Part shown: piece after piece, positions 12,101 through 24,120 of the stretch
Layout: each line of letters opens with the position of its first letter
Numbering within the stretch: position 1 is the stretch's first letter
Assembly (NCBI RefSeq): GCF_947623445.1
Contig: NC_135247.1
Span: 14,696,501-14,760,500 of the forward strand
Direction of reading: 5' to 3'
DNA length: 64,000 bases
From: Clavelina lepadiformis
Lineage: Eukaryota; Chordata; Ascidiacea; Aplousobranchia; Clavelinidae
Position numbers and translations under genes: made by a program
Notes under the pieces: model-generated
The model's input: the letters and a program-made list of their open reading frames with translations, nothing else
Databases searched by the model: none
What the model was told of the DNA's origin: nothing

Positions 12101-12645
12101 TTAGCTTGCTGACTAGATGGATTGACCAAAAATGCCGATTGACTGATGTCGTTGCATAAAAGGAAGCCATCCACAGCAAATAATATCAACCAATGTCTCA
12201 TTGTTCGTGATAAACCGATTGGAAATGATTCCTCCACTAAACAGGATGGTGAAAAGCTATCTTCAGTCCAAGTCGCCATAATGACGTAAGTGCAATGTCT
12301 TGATAATGCCATTGCTCGAAACCGCCGCTCTTGATTCTTATCCGCTACTTCAGCACACGTATGAGAATGACTTATCATCACGCGCCACCTCATATCCTCG
12401 CTGCCGGTATTGCTACAATCTTCTTGTTCATTAGTAAAATGAGCGTGACCTTTGTCTAACGCCAGTATGAAAGCTCGCATTACCTCTAATGAAGTTAATC
12501 GCGGCAGCAGTTTACTCGTAACGAAAGTAAGTAGCATTTCGCTCGACCACAAGATGTTACTTTCGTTGATTAAACGATCAAACATCGCTTTAGCGATTGA
12601 TTGCCTACACCACTCATACAGAGAAAGTGGGCCGACAGTTGACAT
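9114..12645 (-). CDS. Leucine-rich-repeat protein with putative elongin BC-box (LRRC41/MUF1-like architecture)
   Basis: Four coding exons, minus strand: 12645-11823, 10330-10189, 10082-9881 (alternative end 9854) and 9761-9114. All junctions are GT-AG and phases match, giving 604 codons before the stop (613 with the longer third exon). The N-terminus reads SLYEWCRQSI, which fits the BC-box pattern (A/P/S/T)LxxxCxxx(A/I/L/V) of substrate receptors for cullin-2/5 ligases. Exons 2-4 hold degenerate leucine-rich segments such as REGLSRLVNLEKFVLAS and HLPDSLITLKFAHESITAEA. The order BC-box, linker, LRRs resembles LRRC41/MUF1, but overall similarity is weak by eye, so no symbol is given. Intron 1 (10331-11822) is swollen by three transposons. 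I chose the ATG at 12645 because it lies seven residues before the BC-box; an upstream exon is possible. It could instead be an unrelated LRR family. Confidence 0.6.
9855..9908 (-). repeat. 27-bp tandem duplication spanning a 5' splice site
   Basis: The 27-bp unit containing the donor GAG/GTATCA occurs twice in the right LRR copy and once in the left copy (donor at 69/68). Two identical donors result, exon ends at 9881 or 9854. Both keep the frame, because the unit is nine codons. Confidence 0.85.
10433..11409. mobile_element. hAT-type MITE in LRR intron 1
   Basis: Terminal inverted repeats CAGGGGTGGGCAA...TTGCCCACCCCTG and an 8-bp target duplication ctatatag (10425-10432 and 11410-11417), both diagnostic of hAT. 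No transposase. A second element is nested inside at 10728-11361. The same intron in the left LRR copy (around 571-600) has no insertion. Confidence 0.92.
10728..11361. mobile_element. Nested MITE with 10-bp TSD and subterminal repeats (MULE-like)
   Basis: Imperfect inverted ends around ACGACATAT (10733 onward and 11346-11354), flanked by aaaaaacatg at 10718-10727 and 11362-11371. Inside each end are short tandem units such as aaattgaccgcgaacaaac on the left and ggccaatttatcgacgg on the right. The 9-10-bp duplication suggests a MULE-type origin; the family is not certain. No coding capacity. Confidence 0.7.
11419..11771. mobile_element. Second hAT-type MITE, adjacent to the first
   Basis: Ends CAGGGTTGCCAT...ATGGCAACCCTG with an 8-bp duplication tatatagg (11411-11418 and 11772-11779). 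Its left TSD overlaps the right TSD of the first hAT element by seven bases, so one insertion used the other's duplicated target. A relative lies at 60512-60775. Confidence 0.9.
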
Positions 12646-12922
12646 TTTATTCACTTGTATGTAACCTTTACAGAGTGAGACCATGATATAGGCCACGTAA
12701 TGTATGTCATGCAATATAGGTCACGTATTTTTGAATTAAAACTAACAAACTGATATTACTGTAGTTAGTAGTAGCACCGGATCACCAACAAATACCCTTT
12801 TAGAAAATTTACTATTTGAGTTACAAATTATAGAGAGCAGATTTAAAGTTGTGTAAGCCAGCTATAATATAAAGCAAATATAAAATCCAATGTCGAAACA
12901 TTTCATTGCGGATACAGCTTAA

Positions 12923-13216
12923 TTACGCAATCACACACTTCAACGTAGGATCACTGTCCCCTTCCGAGCACTGTTTAACTGTCTGTGTCTTACCAGACTG
13001 CTCAATGCGTAATGGATACTTGTACTGCAATAGACTTTTTCCTTTTTTTGTATTTAAAAAATGCACTATCCAACGTGCTATTGACGACGTTATTCCTCCG
13101 CCATATGTGGGCCACAAGGAAACATCTGCTACCGTCAGTTCGTTGATCGATCGTTGTTGTGCAATCAAAGAAAAGGCAATAAAGTGACTTATGCAATTGT
13201 GAGCTTTAAAACTCAT
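12923..13216 (-). CDS. Conserved 97-codon ORF upstream of the LRR gene, function unknown
   Basis: Open frame that includes WPTYGGGITSSIARW and ends SEGDSDPTLKCVIA. I do not recognise it. The paralogous frame at 1814-2014 is shortened by one substitution that makes a stop after LLQYK. The DNA here is almost identical between the two copies, more so than the LRR exons, which could mean constraint, conversion or simply chance. An opposite-strand ORF (12906-13187, 93 codons) is intact in both copies, so the coding strand is unclear. It may be a remnant of an unidentified repeat. Confidence 0.25.
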   Translation of the reverse strand: MSFKAHNCISHFIAFSLIAQQRSINELTVADVSLWPTYGGGITSSIARWIVHFLNTKKGKSLLQYKYPLRIEQSGKTQTVKQCSEGDSDPTLKCVIA

Positions 13217-13980
13217 TTAAGCAAGTAGCATACGTCATTGGTCAAGGGTGCACCAAAAACAACGTTCAATATACATGCTCTGGAAACAAAGATATTTCTC
13301 TCAACGATGCTGTTATTTGCATATTTCTAATTTCCAATTGTTCGGTTCTTTTTGTTGGAAGGTTGACAAGTAATATATTGATTTTTAAATGGAGACCATA
13401 AATGCTGTTATCCCATGACAATGTAACTGGGAAAATTGTTGCACAATTCATATAAAAGATGAAAAGAAAATATTTTGTAGCCCAATGGGAGGAGGGACAA
13501 CGTACGTAGCCTATTGTAAAAATTATAAACAACGCAAGTTAATAGAATTACAAGACTTAAAAAGTGCAAAGCAGAGGAGCTATACTTTTCACAGGGTAGC
13601 GTTTTCTCTTGTATAAAATGCACGACCTATGCCGGTAATAAAATTATATTTTTTAAGTTTAATGCTGACATCCTATTGTTAGAACCACATCGTTTGTTTA
13701 TGTACTTTCTAGTGAAGCGAGAAGTATAAAATGCTACCCATCATAGCAAAAAAAAAATAACTCAAACAAAGCAACAAAAAAGGGTGAAGAATGTCTCTAA
13801 GTTTTCAAAACGTGCAACAGGTTTAAATCGACTGGATAAGAATTAATTAGTGTTGGGAGTTCCTCTAGAGAATGTGGCCCGTACAGTTTTACCGGACTAC
13901 TAAGCATCTAACGTACAAAGTCCTGACATCAATTTAATAAACTTTTATTGATCTGCACAAAAACCCTATTTTCAGTTATT

Positions 13981-14300
13981 AATTGTAACCAATTTTTCAG
14001 TACAATAATTTCATCCAAGAGTTATAGAAAACGTGTTTCTTTTATTTAAACTAAGAAACACCCACTCATGAGGAAAGTCCTTGAACCAATAAATTGCTTT
14101 ATGTGCAAGTTGAAGAAATTAAAAAAGTAATTAGCTAAATAATTTCATTTGAACTTGGAGCGAACCGTAGCTTATAGGCCTATAGGCGAACTTGCTTAAC
14201 CTAAACCCGAAGCGGAATAAATCTTCGCACTCGATGCAAACCTGAACCGGAGTTAAACCCGTGTTCCATTGCAGTTCGACTTCCTGGATACCTTCTGATT
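13981..14300. repeat. Dispersed repeat, copy 1
   Basis: Shares blocks with 62445-62720 in the same order: ataatttcatccaa, agttatagaaa, gaagaaattaaaaa, cgaagcggaa and cgatgcaaacctgaaccg. Possibly SINE-like; family unknown. Confidence 0.65.
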
Positions 14301-14400
14301 TTGGTCCACAGTATAACTGAAAAGGCATCACTGAACTTGTCCTTCCTGACCTAGCATACAGTACAATCCGACCTACCAAAGTAGCTCAATTTAGCGCCCA

Positions 14401-16584
14401 TAAACAAAATTTAGCCTATAAGGTAAACCATCGAGTCAACTAAACCATGCAAGTTCTTAGCACCTAACGCAAACTTCGGTCGGCAATAAAAATTTAAATA
14501 AACTTAGTTTATCTCCGTGGATATTTATAATAAAAAGCTTATACAAACCGACTACTTGTTTGCACAACAGGGGCCAGGATGCATAGTGTACGTGTGTGTA
14601 AACAACTAAACATAAACATTCACGTAAAGGCAGGTTATCCGGTTACGCGGAATCGTTAGTGGTTGATCGCTTTTATTTGCCGTCGTATCAACTGTCATGT
14701 TTAGTAGATTTCCAACGAAAGAAACCATTATTTTGATAATGCTTAAGCTTGATCCGAGTCATATTTCAGCCTGATAAATGATTCTGAGATGTAATGTAAG
14801 CTTCTGTGAAATTGGCTCGGGATTATCGATTTAATTACTCGGTGTACGGCCTGCTCAGTCATGCTGCATGAGCTAACAATACGATTTGGTCTAATTAGAC
14901 TTTTGTCTCATTTGAGAATCGATGGATTTTGATTGGCTTGGAACAATATAAAACCAGTTATTTGAAAACCTTCACGCTTTAATAATAATATGCAACATCG
15001 AAGGCAATTAGTGCATATTACGGGCTGTATTTTCATGACAACGCTGTCTGAAAGCCAAGTGAGTTAATAACAATGAAAACAATTACCACAACAGACTGAT
15101 AAAATTAATGCATCTGTGCATCTTGTCAACGCGCTATTGAAAGTCGATTGAAATGGTAAAACGATTTATTTTGTTTGTACATAACAAATGCTCACACGAC
15201 AGAAGCTTAACATTAAAAGAGGATAGACCATTAACGTAGCAGAAAATTTCCACCGAGAGGATTATAAGAGATCACAGGATACATTTAAATATGGTATAAG
15301 ACAACTTTTTACAACTGTAACTGCCAACCAAATAGAGAGCCTTCAACTTCAGAAACCTTCTTTGCGAACGCCAATAGCAATGTTACTAACAATGGTACTT
15401 ACGGTCGTCGTATGACCGTTCTAAACAGGAACTCATCACACAAATAGGAACGGCAGACTATAAACACGCAACGAAATCACAGCTTCATAATGACCAAAAC
15501 AATCCCTATGTTTAATTGGTCATAACTTAACTTGTTTAACAGCGCAATGGTTTTCATATGCTTCGAGATGTAGGGTAGAAGAAATTATGTGACAAAATAT
15601 AAAAAAATGACTGATGAAACCATAGGCGTACTTAATGCGGACAAGCGAAACTGGCTCTTTCTGATTACTTGGAATCCAAGCAATCGATTTTTAGGACGTT
15701 CTTAAATTGGACCCTTACAGTACAAGCCAATGGGCATAGTCGAGATGAGTATGGTCACCAAAACGGCTAGTATAAAAGCAAGATATATGCAAACCACTAG
15801 TCACCGAAATCATGCAGAAAGATGACACAGCGTACGATCAGATGATATTCGAAAAACGTTTGAAAGATTGCCTGAAAAATTTCAAAATTACTTGTAGACA
15901 AGATAAAGGAATATGTGCATAACACGTTGTTGCGTCTAGGGATTTCATGTATCCAATGCTGGTTGCAGAAATTTTATAACTAAAATATTATAAAATGGGA
16001 GTTTTGAACAAGAAGGGTGTAAAATATTATAAATGAAATTAATGTATAATACTCATGTACATTAGTACGTTGAATAGTTGTATTACAATTTAAAACTGAG
16101 AGATATGGATTTACTTCACAATAGTATTATTTCACGAATACGCCCCGGTAAATTGAGAAAAAATAAAGTGTTGCAATATCACCAAATTTAGTTGAAAACA
16201 AAAAACACTTGAGATAAAAGATTCCAAACGTTTCGAGTCAGTTTCGATTGAGATTGCATTGACAATTTTCTGAAAAACAATCAAAGAACTTGAAAAAGTG
16301 ACGCCAATTAAAGCAGAAAATAGTTATATATATTTATGGCTTGTTTATTGATGAAAGCTAATTATATACAAAGAAAACGGTTTGTGGTTTGTCTAAGCTT
16401 AGGTAGAACTTCATTTTATGAATTTTCACAGCTTTGCAATATGCAGTAGAATGAGTTCCTTGCATTCTGATGTTGACATCATAGAATACTCCATTGAGTA
16501 AACGCATTTATTTCTTCAATTCTTCACTTCACATGAAGATTACGAATCTTATAATGTCTTCCATGTATATTGCAAATGATTACA
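14401..16584. other. Gene-free stretch 3' of RXR
   Basis: AT-rich, with no open frame longer than a few dozen codons, no recognisable repeat ends and no RNA gene that I can see. The leftmost part may include RXR 3' UTR near 16330-16584. Confidence 0.6.
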
Positions 16585-19500
16585 TCACAATGGTCCCATG
16601 CCAACTGGAGGGTATTCGGTTGCTGTTGACAACGATACTTGCTGAGAAACATTATCATAACTGGATGCAGATGTGGTAGTGTCCTTGTCGGAGGAGAGTT
16701 TTTCCATGAGGAACTGATCTATAGGAGTGTTCCCGATCAATTTAAAAAAGAAGAGATGTTCTAAACACTTGAGGCCAATAGAGCGCAGAGCAGGAAGTCT
16801 AAGTAGAAGTTTGGCAAAACGCCCCGGCTGATCGGGATATTTCGATTTGCAGTAGACCTCCAGCGAGGCATAGACTTTTTCACGAAGTGACTCGATGTAG
16901 GGTGAATCAGAGAGATCTTTAGCGTCTGTATAAAGTAAAGCAATCATTAAAAGCTGTCGGCCATTGTAATAATGCTGCTAAATTGAGCAAAAAATTGAGG
17001 GTTGCACGTGACTAATGTGAAGTAGAGCATTGTTTCGTAGATGCCACAGCCATGGATGGCCAAAAAATACTCATCTATGAGAGAATTGTGACCAACTTTT
17101 TGTTATTTGAGTCAAGTGGAGCAAATAGCTATTTGGCTTAAGTCATCCAAAAACTAGTATATGCTCTTAAATTTATGAAGTTTGCTGACGTCAGATCAGG
17201 CGCTGCATCAAATTGGTTACAAACCCACTAAAGACGTTGCAAATATATTCGTTTTTGTTTTTTAAGTCGTTGCAATTAGGCATAAGTTATCATGGAAATA
17301 TCTATTTTTACGAAAAGCACTAATATTTATCTACAAGTTGATGGTGGCTGAAATGTGTTAACCCAAGTTTATAGCAAAATAAAAAACAAGATATAAATTG
17401 GCACCCAGAAGGTTAACTTTATTTATGATTTTTCTACACGAGCTTTCGCAAACATAAGCATGCTTCTTCAGGTGTACTACGAAAAATGTTTTCGTCTGTT
17501 ACGGTTACCCTAACAGAAAGCTAAACATTTCAGACAACTAGCTTGCGCCAAGTTAGCTCAGTTGAAAATGTGACTGAGTCAGATCAATTAAGCGAGTCAT
17601 CATAGCTCTGGTATGTTAATGATAATTAATCTTTTATAAAGTAGCCAATGCTTTACCTGGATTGAATAGGACAATTGCCCGCAAACATCCTAACTCTGTT
17701 CGATCCATCTGCATATCTCTCATTTTGGCTATCAGTTCTGTTAAAACTCGATCAAATATTGCTCCAACGCCAGCCGAATGGGCACTCTGTCTATAAACTC
17801 GCAACCCGGATGCGAGGATAATTCCATCTGGTATTTCAATGCTTCGATGACTGAACGCAGCAATCAGCAGTTCATTCCAACCTACACAGAAACCACTCTT
17901 ATAATTATGGCTTTGCAATATTATTAACAGAAGAAAAATAATAATGTTGCTTTAGAAGAGCACTTAGAAAATAATAAGGATTTTCAGTTTACGATTGAAA
18001 AACAGAAGTCAACCAAAGGCAGCAATCTTCCTCCTAAAAGTTGGTTGCCTGAATGCACAACAACTAGTTTTATACAGACTTTGTGCAACAAAGACTAATA
18101 CATACACAATTTCAATTAAGCAATTAAATACCATGAGCTTACCGAAAGAAATACAAATAAACACATGATTTATTAAAACTGACTAGTTTTGGACTATTTT
18201 TTTTTTCATCAGAGCGATCTTAGACATAAATAAAAAAAGATGTACTGTAACTATAAAAAGAATTAAATGCAGTTTTGCGAGGTTACATAGATAGGAAGGA
18301 CTATATACATCGTTTAAGCTTCAATAAAATCTTGTGTCTACCTGCATTTGTACTGCTTTTAGTAAGCTCACGGTAGTAAAAAAAGATTTAAGTATGCAAT
18401 TACTTAAGGACCATTTCGTTGACTGTGAACACATTAGCAAATAACTAAGATTAAACTTCACCAAATTGTCAAATGGGGAAACATGAAAAACACAAAGCAT
18501 GATACAAATTGTATTTCAAATAGCACCACAAGTGCAGTTGTAGATTTTCTTACCAGCACGTAGCAAGGTGACTTGATCATCCAATGGCAGCGTAGAAAAA
18601 TGTGGTACACGCTTCGCCCATCCAACTAAAGTGAACAGTTGGTGATCGGCAGCTTTGCATACATTAGCATCCGAGTCCATTAGCTGAAGAAAAGTTTCAA
18701 AGACTTGTTATCATTTCACTTTCAGAAAAGTCGATTCAAATGCAATCTAATTCTAATAGCCTATCATGCATAATAACATAAGCTTAAGCAAGAGCAGCAA
18801 CTGTAATCATTTTAACAGCAGAGCAAAATGGACAGATGAGCCATACTTCTGATTGAAAGTTCATAATGTCCTCCATCTTTGGGTCAGACGCAATTTCAGC
18901 TTGCAAGATTTTGTCAACCGGCATGTCATCAGCTGGATTCAACTGCTCTCCTGGAGCTTCCTCCTGGTCTTTGTTTCGTTGCCTCTCTTCCTGAACGGCT
19001 GCAAGAGCAGGTTTTATTTTTTTACTTTGATAAATTTAAGTCAGATTGATATTTTCTTAACCAAATAAGAGCAACTAAAATTCAAAGCAGGGTATAAAAG
19101 TGTAAGGCATGAATTTGAAGGCTGATTTTGTTCCGAGTTGAACTCAAGCTCAGGACTTTGCACTTGGCAGTATGAATGGATAAACAAGAGCAAGTTACTC
19201 ATAGTCAATAGAATAAACAAGCTATGCATGACAAATTTAAAGATTAATTAATTAATTTGGTTTGAGATTTAAACAATTAATTTAATTCAAATTAATTTCG
19301 ATTGTTGTGCAGGGGATTCTGTTATCAGAATTTACTCTGAACGTATCAAACAGTGACAACAATCACATCGACACTAATGGCACACTATCATCACTTCCTT
19401 AACAATGCTACTGACAACTGTAGTGTAGTTCATCAAAGGTATACCAAATGAAGTCAATTACGTTAAGAAAAGTGATTAATGATCGATATTGTGTGTTACT

Positions 19501-21578
19501 TATAATGCTCCACAGTTCACATATTTATCCTTTAGGTTGTATACTGAGCAGTATCTCAAAGAACTGGTATGACTTAACAGGACAGTAGTCAACAACGAAA
19601 GAATGAACAACAATATTCTGTGTACATGGCACAACTTGTAACAATGGTTGTTAATAAAAAGCATTGCAATTCATGCAGTTATTAATAGTAGACCAAATAG
19701 AAATGAAAAAAAAGGAAATCCAATAGATACAATCCAACGGCCAAATAGCATTAGCAAGAGTGCCAGAATAAATAATTCATTAAGGGAAAATTTAATATCA
19801 ATTTTATAAGCAGCGATAATTTTCTTCTACGTATCTCAGCTGCAACTCAGTTATATGTTTGAACACATATTATATACAGATGAGAATGAAAGTTGGAAAG
19901 CATGCTTTAAGGAAATGACCATCCTACTTTCTATTAGGTCTGAAATCACAGTGTTGTTCTTCACTCACCTTCCTTTTTCATTCCCATTGCCAAACATTTT
20001 TGGTATCGGCAGTACTGACAACGATTTCGTTGCCTTTTATCGATAACACATTCCTTGTCATCACGACATGTGTATGTCAGATATTTACGAACAGTACGCT
20101 TGAAAAAGCCTGAAAGATAAAAAAGCCACATGTCAGAAAATTTGTGACTCATTTCAAAATGTCACATGTTCTGCTGATGCTACAACCATGAGTTTAGTTA
20201 TTTGCTGCTTAAAATGCTGAATTGCAAGTGGTGTTTAATAATTAATTGATAATAAGGGAGCAAACTATTCCAGCTGTATGGAGGACAATGCCATTCATTT
20301 CTTCAATGCATTTCTTGTGTGAGTCATTTTCACAACATTAAGTATCTACGTCATTTATTTACACTTCGTGGATGGAACACACACCAGCAAAAAAGCACAC
20401 AAAACAGTTCATCTAAATACATCAGCTTAGTTGTTGATTACATGCACTACCTTTGCATCCCTCACAGCTGTAAACTCCATAATGCTTTCCCGATGCTCTA
20501 TCCCCACACACGGCACATATGTGCTTTGAAAGTGGGGTGTTGTTGGTGACTGAAAACGGGTTAGAAGGCATGCAGGGTGCATTTTCCGTCGAGGACAACT
20601 GTGGAAACTGAACGGGGGGCATTGTACTTCTGCTCCCTCCAGGCATTCCCGGGCCAGGAAGGCCCATCTCTTGCTTGACAGTAATGTTGCCGTAAGGCAA
20701 GTTCACTCCACCTAACATTAAGTAAAAGAATACTACATATAGTGTGGTTGAGACTTGGACCTCATAAATGTTATGCTTTTACTAATTAATAATATAATTA
20801 AGGCAACAAATATGTATGAAAATGTAATGAATAGATCACGGTATATTACTTTAAACAACTATTCGTCAAATGCCACACATTGTGGTAAACAAATAAGTGA
20901 CTACACATTTACATAGAAAAATGATCACATTACACACAACAAAAATAACTTCCACAAAATAGCTCACCCGCAGCCCCAGAGCTGCTGTCAGGTATCTGGT
21001 GAAGGGGTGATATGGAGGAGTGGCCATTTTCATTCAGTCTTCCTCCCGTTGCAAGCTAACAAATTAAAAGAAATCATGAAACCAAAGATATTCTGTAGCC
21101 GGCTGGCTGCTTTTACTCAAGGATATTACAAAAGAATGATAAATAACAATCATTACAAAACTCACAATTAAAGTAAATCGTATTTAAGACAAGAATTATT
21201 ATTTAGGCCTATTGATTTGGCTTAACCTTAATTAATCTGTAAAGCCTACCATATTTATTTTGAAATACTTCCAAAAGCTAACTTTCAACTTACAGAAATA
21301 GCAATAGGATCGTTGGATAAAGAACCCAAAGACCCAAGCTGGGAGGCTGAAGCTGTATTGGCCATAGCTTCTGCTGCTGCCCCCATTACCCCAGGCGGGA
21401 GTCGAATCATTCCTGCCTGACTACCAATAACAAACTGTCCAGCGTGCCGTCCCAATCCTGGCATATTACTCATGCCCATTAAAGACAGTGGAATATTTTG
21501 CACTTGTGATTGCTGAGAAAACACATCGGGCATCGCTGACTGATTGCTTGTTGGCATTCCGCCAGTTGGTAATGACAT
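16585..21578 (-). CDS. RXR: Retinoid X receptor (nuclear receptor NR2B)
   Basis: Ligand-activated nuclear transcription factor and obligate partner of many nuclear receptors. Eight coding exons, minus strand: 21578-21294, 21055-20968, 20711-20451, 20109-19969, 18998-18847, 18683-18554, 17881-17657, 16925-16585; 1623 bp, 540 aa, all phases agree. Domains: Gly/Met-rich A/B region to about residue 185; C4 DNA-binding domain about 190-256 with CAVCGD, P-box CEGCKGFFKR and [12 protein letters not shown]; ligand-binding domain about 300-505 with [30 protein letters not shown] and [12 protein letters not shown]-2 helix [10 protein letters not shown] at 495-504. The protein continues 36 residues past AF-2 (Ser/Thr-rich), longer than vertebrate RXRs. 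The ATG at 21578 was chosen as the first in frame after an acceptor-like TTAACAG, so a 5' UTR exon is likely. No paralog in the window. Confidence 0.97.
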
Positions 21579-23159
21579 TTTGCAGTTTTTCAAATATCTT
21601 CTTCTGTTAACAATGTCAGCAGCAATGGTTATTCAGTTTCGACTTAGCTAGTGAAAACTACTTGCAACACAAATACAAAAATGAATGAATTTATTGCCAC
21701 ATACATTAAAAGACACATTACAACCTGCAAAAAGTATTACCAGAAAAAACATTACAAAAGTTTATATGATATATAAGTATATACATTCTCGTATATACAT
21801 AAAATTTTTTCTCACTGTTACCACTATCATTTCACAAGCCACACACTAACGGTTAAGGATACAAAGCCACGGCTTGGCCAGCCCATTATTGTGTCATATA
21901 ATTAGACTATATGACAACTACTAGGGCCTGATTGAGTCGAAAACAAACATCATGCAGTATTATTGACATTTTTTGTTATTCTCACAAGGCTAAAGCAAAT
22001 TTGGGCTGAACACTTTGTTTCGCTTTAAAAAAACTAGAAGGACAAATCAAGAGCTAAACATTCATGTTTTCATTTGTATGGTCCATTATAAAGACAGTGG
22101 AATGATGACAAGAAAGTTTAGCTAATTTGTACTGAAAAAAAAACAGGTTAATTTCTTTCATTTAACAACAAGATGAAAATAAGATGACAGGTATTTTGAT
22201 AAAGCAAAATAAGCAGTTTTGCATTTATACAAACATCAAAATCTGTCATATTTGTATCAGAATCTAATGCCTTTGGCACATACTCAACAACTATACAGGG
22301 CATTTAAATGACAGGGACAAATAAGAAATACCGAGGCAAGGTAATGGTGAAGATATTATATTTAACTCTTTGCCTATGATCCTACTAGGCAGAGCTGGCT
22401 TTCTTGCTATTTGGTTTGTCAGTTGGATTCAGTGCACATCAAATCTAATAAAAATGTGCAGACAACATCAAGGTTAATGACCAGATCATACGTATAACTG
22501 TATATAAAAAACATTTTGCTTTATGACCAACTTTAAAGCTGTTTCAATAGGGATACAGCACTAACAATAAATAATAGGCAACCGAACGTTGTTATATAGG
22601 TTCTTATAATCATGGTAGTCTACAAAATATATTACATTTTGTAAACTTATGGTATGTTCACATTACACAAACATATAATTTGAATGCAATGTAAGAAATC
22701 CCTTGCGTACTGAAAGACTGAAAAATATATTATCTGAGTAATAAACACCTCCCAGTACAGTGGCCAATATTTCATGACTAAACTTAAAACTATGGGCAAT
22801 TTTTGATGAAAAATTACACTGGTCAACAGCCAATTTGCTTCTGAAACAAATGAGGTCAATCTTGGCTAATTTGGGGTCGCTGATCATGAATATCAACTTG
22901 AAATTTGTTGATTAGCTCTAGTTTTTGAGATATGGCACCATGCCAAAATGTGCTTTACTTGCTGACGCGGAAAGCAGTGTGCGTTTTTGTGTTGTAGCTT
23001 GCATCGGTCAGATAGAGTTGGGCACTAAATATATTTGTTGGAAGGTAGATGACGTGTCTATTCATATTATTTTTATTTTGACATATGTTTGAGTTAGTTT
23101 GTTTGCTTGCTTCTTTTGTAAAAACTTCATGTGTTTAGCCTTAACTGTTCTTTCTGCAG
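21579..23159. other. RXR upstream region
   Basis: Probably holds the RXR 5' UTR intron and promoter. No convincing coding exon or repeat end; short open frames only. Confidence 0.5.
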
Positions 23160-23702
23160 ATGCCTCGTAAATGCATAAATAAAGTAGACAATTTCTGCTA
23201 CATTTGTGGTGAAATAACTTTTTCTTCACAAAAGCAAAGTGTAACGGCTGTGGTCAGGAAAGCATACCACATGTATTTTGGATGCAAAGTTGGTGATCAG
23301 GGCAAGAGTTGGACCTCTCACATATGCTGTAACTCCTGTGGTGTAAATCTTCGACAATGCCTAAACGGAAAAAGAAAATGTATGCCCTTTGCTGTTTGAA
23401 TGGTTTGGAGAGAACCTACTGACCACATTAGCGATTGCTACTTTGCATTGACTCCAGGGGAGAAAAACGTTCTACATCCACCACTTGTTGAATCAATTAA
23501 GATTTTGTTGCCACCATTGCACATAAAACTGGGTTTAGTGAAGAACTTCGTCAAGGCAATGGACAAAGCAGGAGCTGGCTTCATGTACCTCGGCAAACAT
23601 TTTCCCCGAATAATTATCAGTGTAAACGGCTATCATAGGCAAACTGATGCTAACCACTTCCAACTTTACTTTTGTTTATTGTTCTATCAACACTTAACTT
23701 AA
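23160..23702 (+). pseudogene. Fragment of a Cys-rich repeat-associated protein family
   Basis: Frame opening at 23160 right after the acceptor-like TTCTTTCTGCAG reads CYICGEITFSSQ, VVRKAYHMYFGCKVGDQG and CLNGKRKCMPFAV. A TGA at 23397-23399 follows, and then the same frame continues with MVWREPTDHISDCYFA, LLPPLHIKLGLVKNFVKAMD and GAGFMYLGKHFPRI. From memory, this order (CFICGEFT, AYxxYFxVKLGDQDK, GKRKxLPFGVPMVWREP, LPPLHIKLGLMKxFVKAL) is typical of multicopy uncharacterised proteins in arthropod and cnidarian genomes, probably mobile-element borne. The stop replaces the expected proline codon, and the region between CYF and LPP is much shorter than expected, so this is a decayed internal-deletion copy. 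Confidence 0.6.
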
Positions 23703-23894
23703 AGCCAAATATATCACATTTCTGTTTATTATAAATTGATAAATTTGAATAAAAAATATAGACTTATTTATAAGTCTAGGGTGTGCATGCTATAGGCCTA
23801 TATACTTATATAACTGCAGCATAGACAAAAATGATCTTACAAAACAAAATACGTATATGTGATGTTAGCAGGCCTATCTATTTGAACTATGAAC

Positions 23895-24120
23895 AGACCT
23901 TCCCAAAAAACAGGGAAGCTTCCATACAAAGTTAATGACCTCATGTCAGTGACTGTTCATCACAAAGTAAATGACTGTTCATCAGGACCACAGAACATCA
24001 GCAAGCATCATTAACGCCTTTCCAAGGGGATTACAACTGTAGCGCCACTAGGTATCGAACATAAACCAGCATTATTGCAAGCCCAGCACGCTAAGAACTT
24101 GGCCATCAAGCCGACATACG
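23895..24120 (-). mobile_element. tRNA-derived SINE
   Basis: On the minus strand a tRNA-like head (about 24118-24020) has a B-box-like GTTCGATAC and a plausible A-box in GGCTTGATGGCCAAG, followed by a tail repeating atgaacagtcattt. Family unknown. Confidence 0.55.

Larger units (their letters stand above)
9785..13961. repeat. Right copy of segmental duplication
   Basis: Right partner of the block at 1-2757, in the same orientation, about 9.8 kb away at its left part. It carries the intact LRR gene plus about 1.3 kb of its 5' flank. Confidence 0.9.

Noticed and set aside
15811-15921. 36-codon ORF starting MQKDDTAYDQ
   Set aside because: Too short, with no homology, splice or conservation support.
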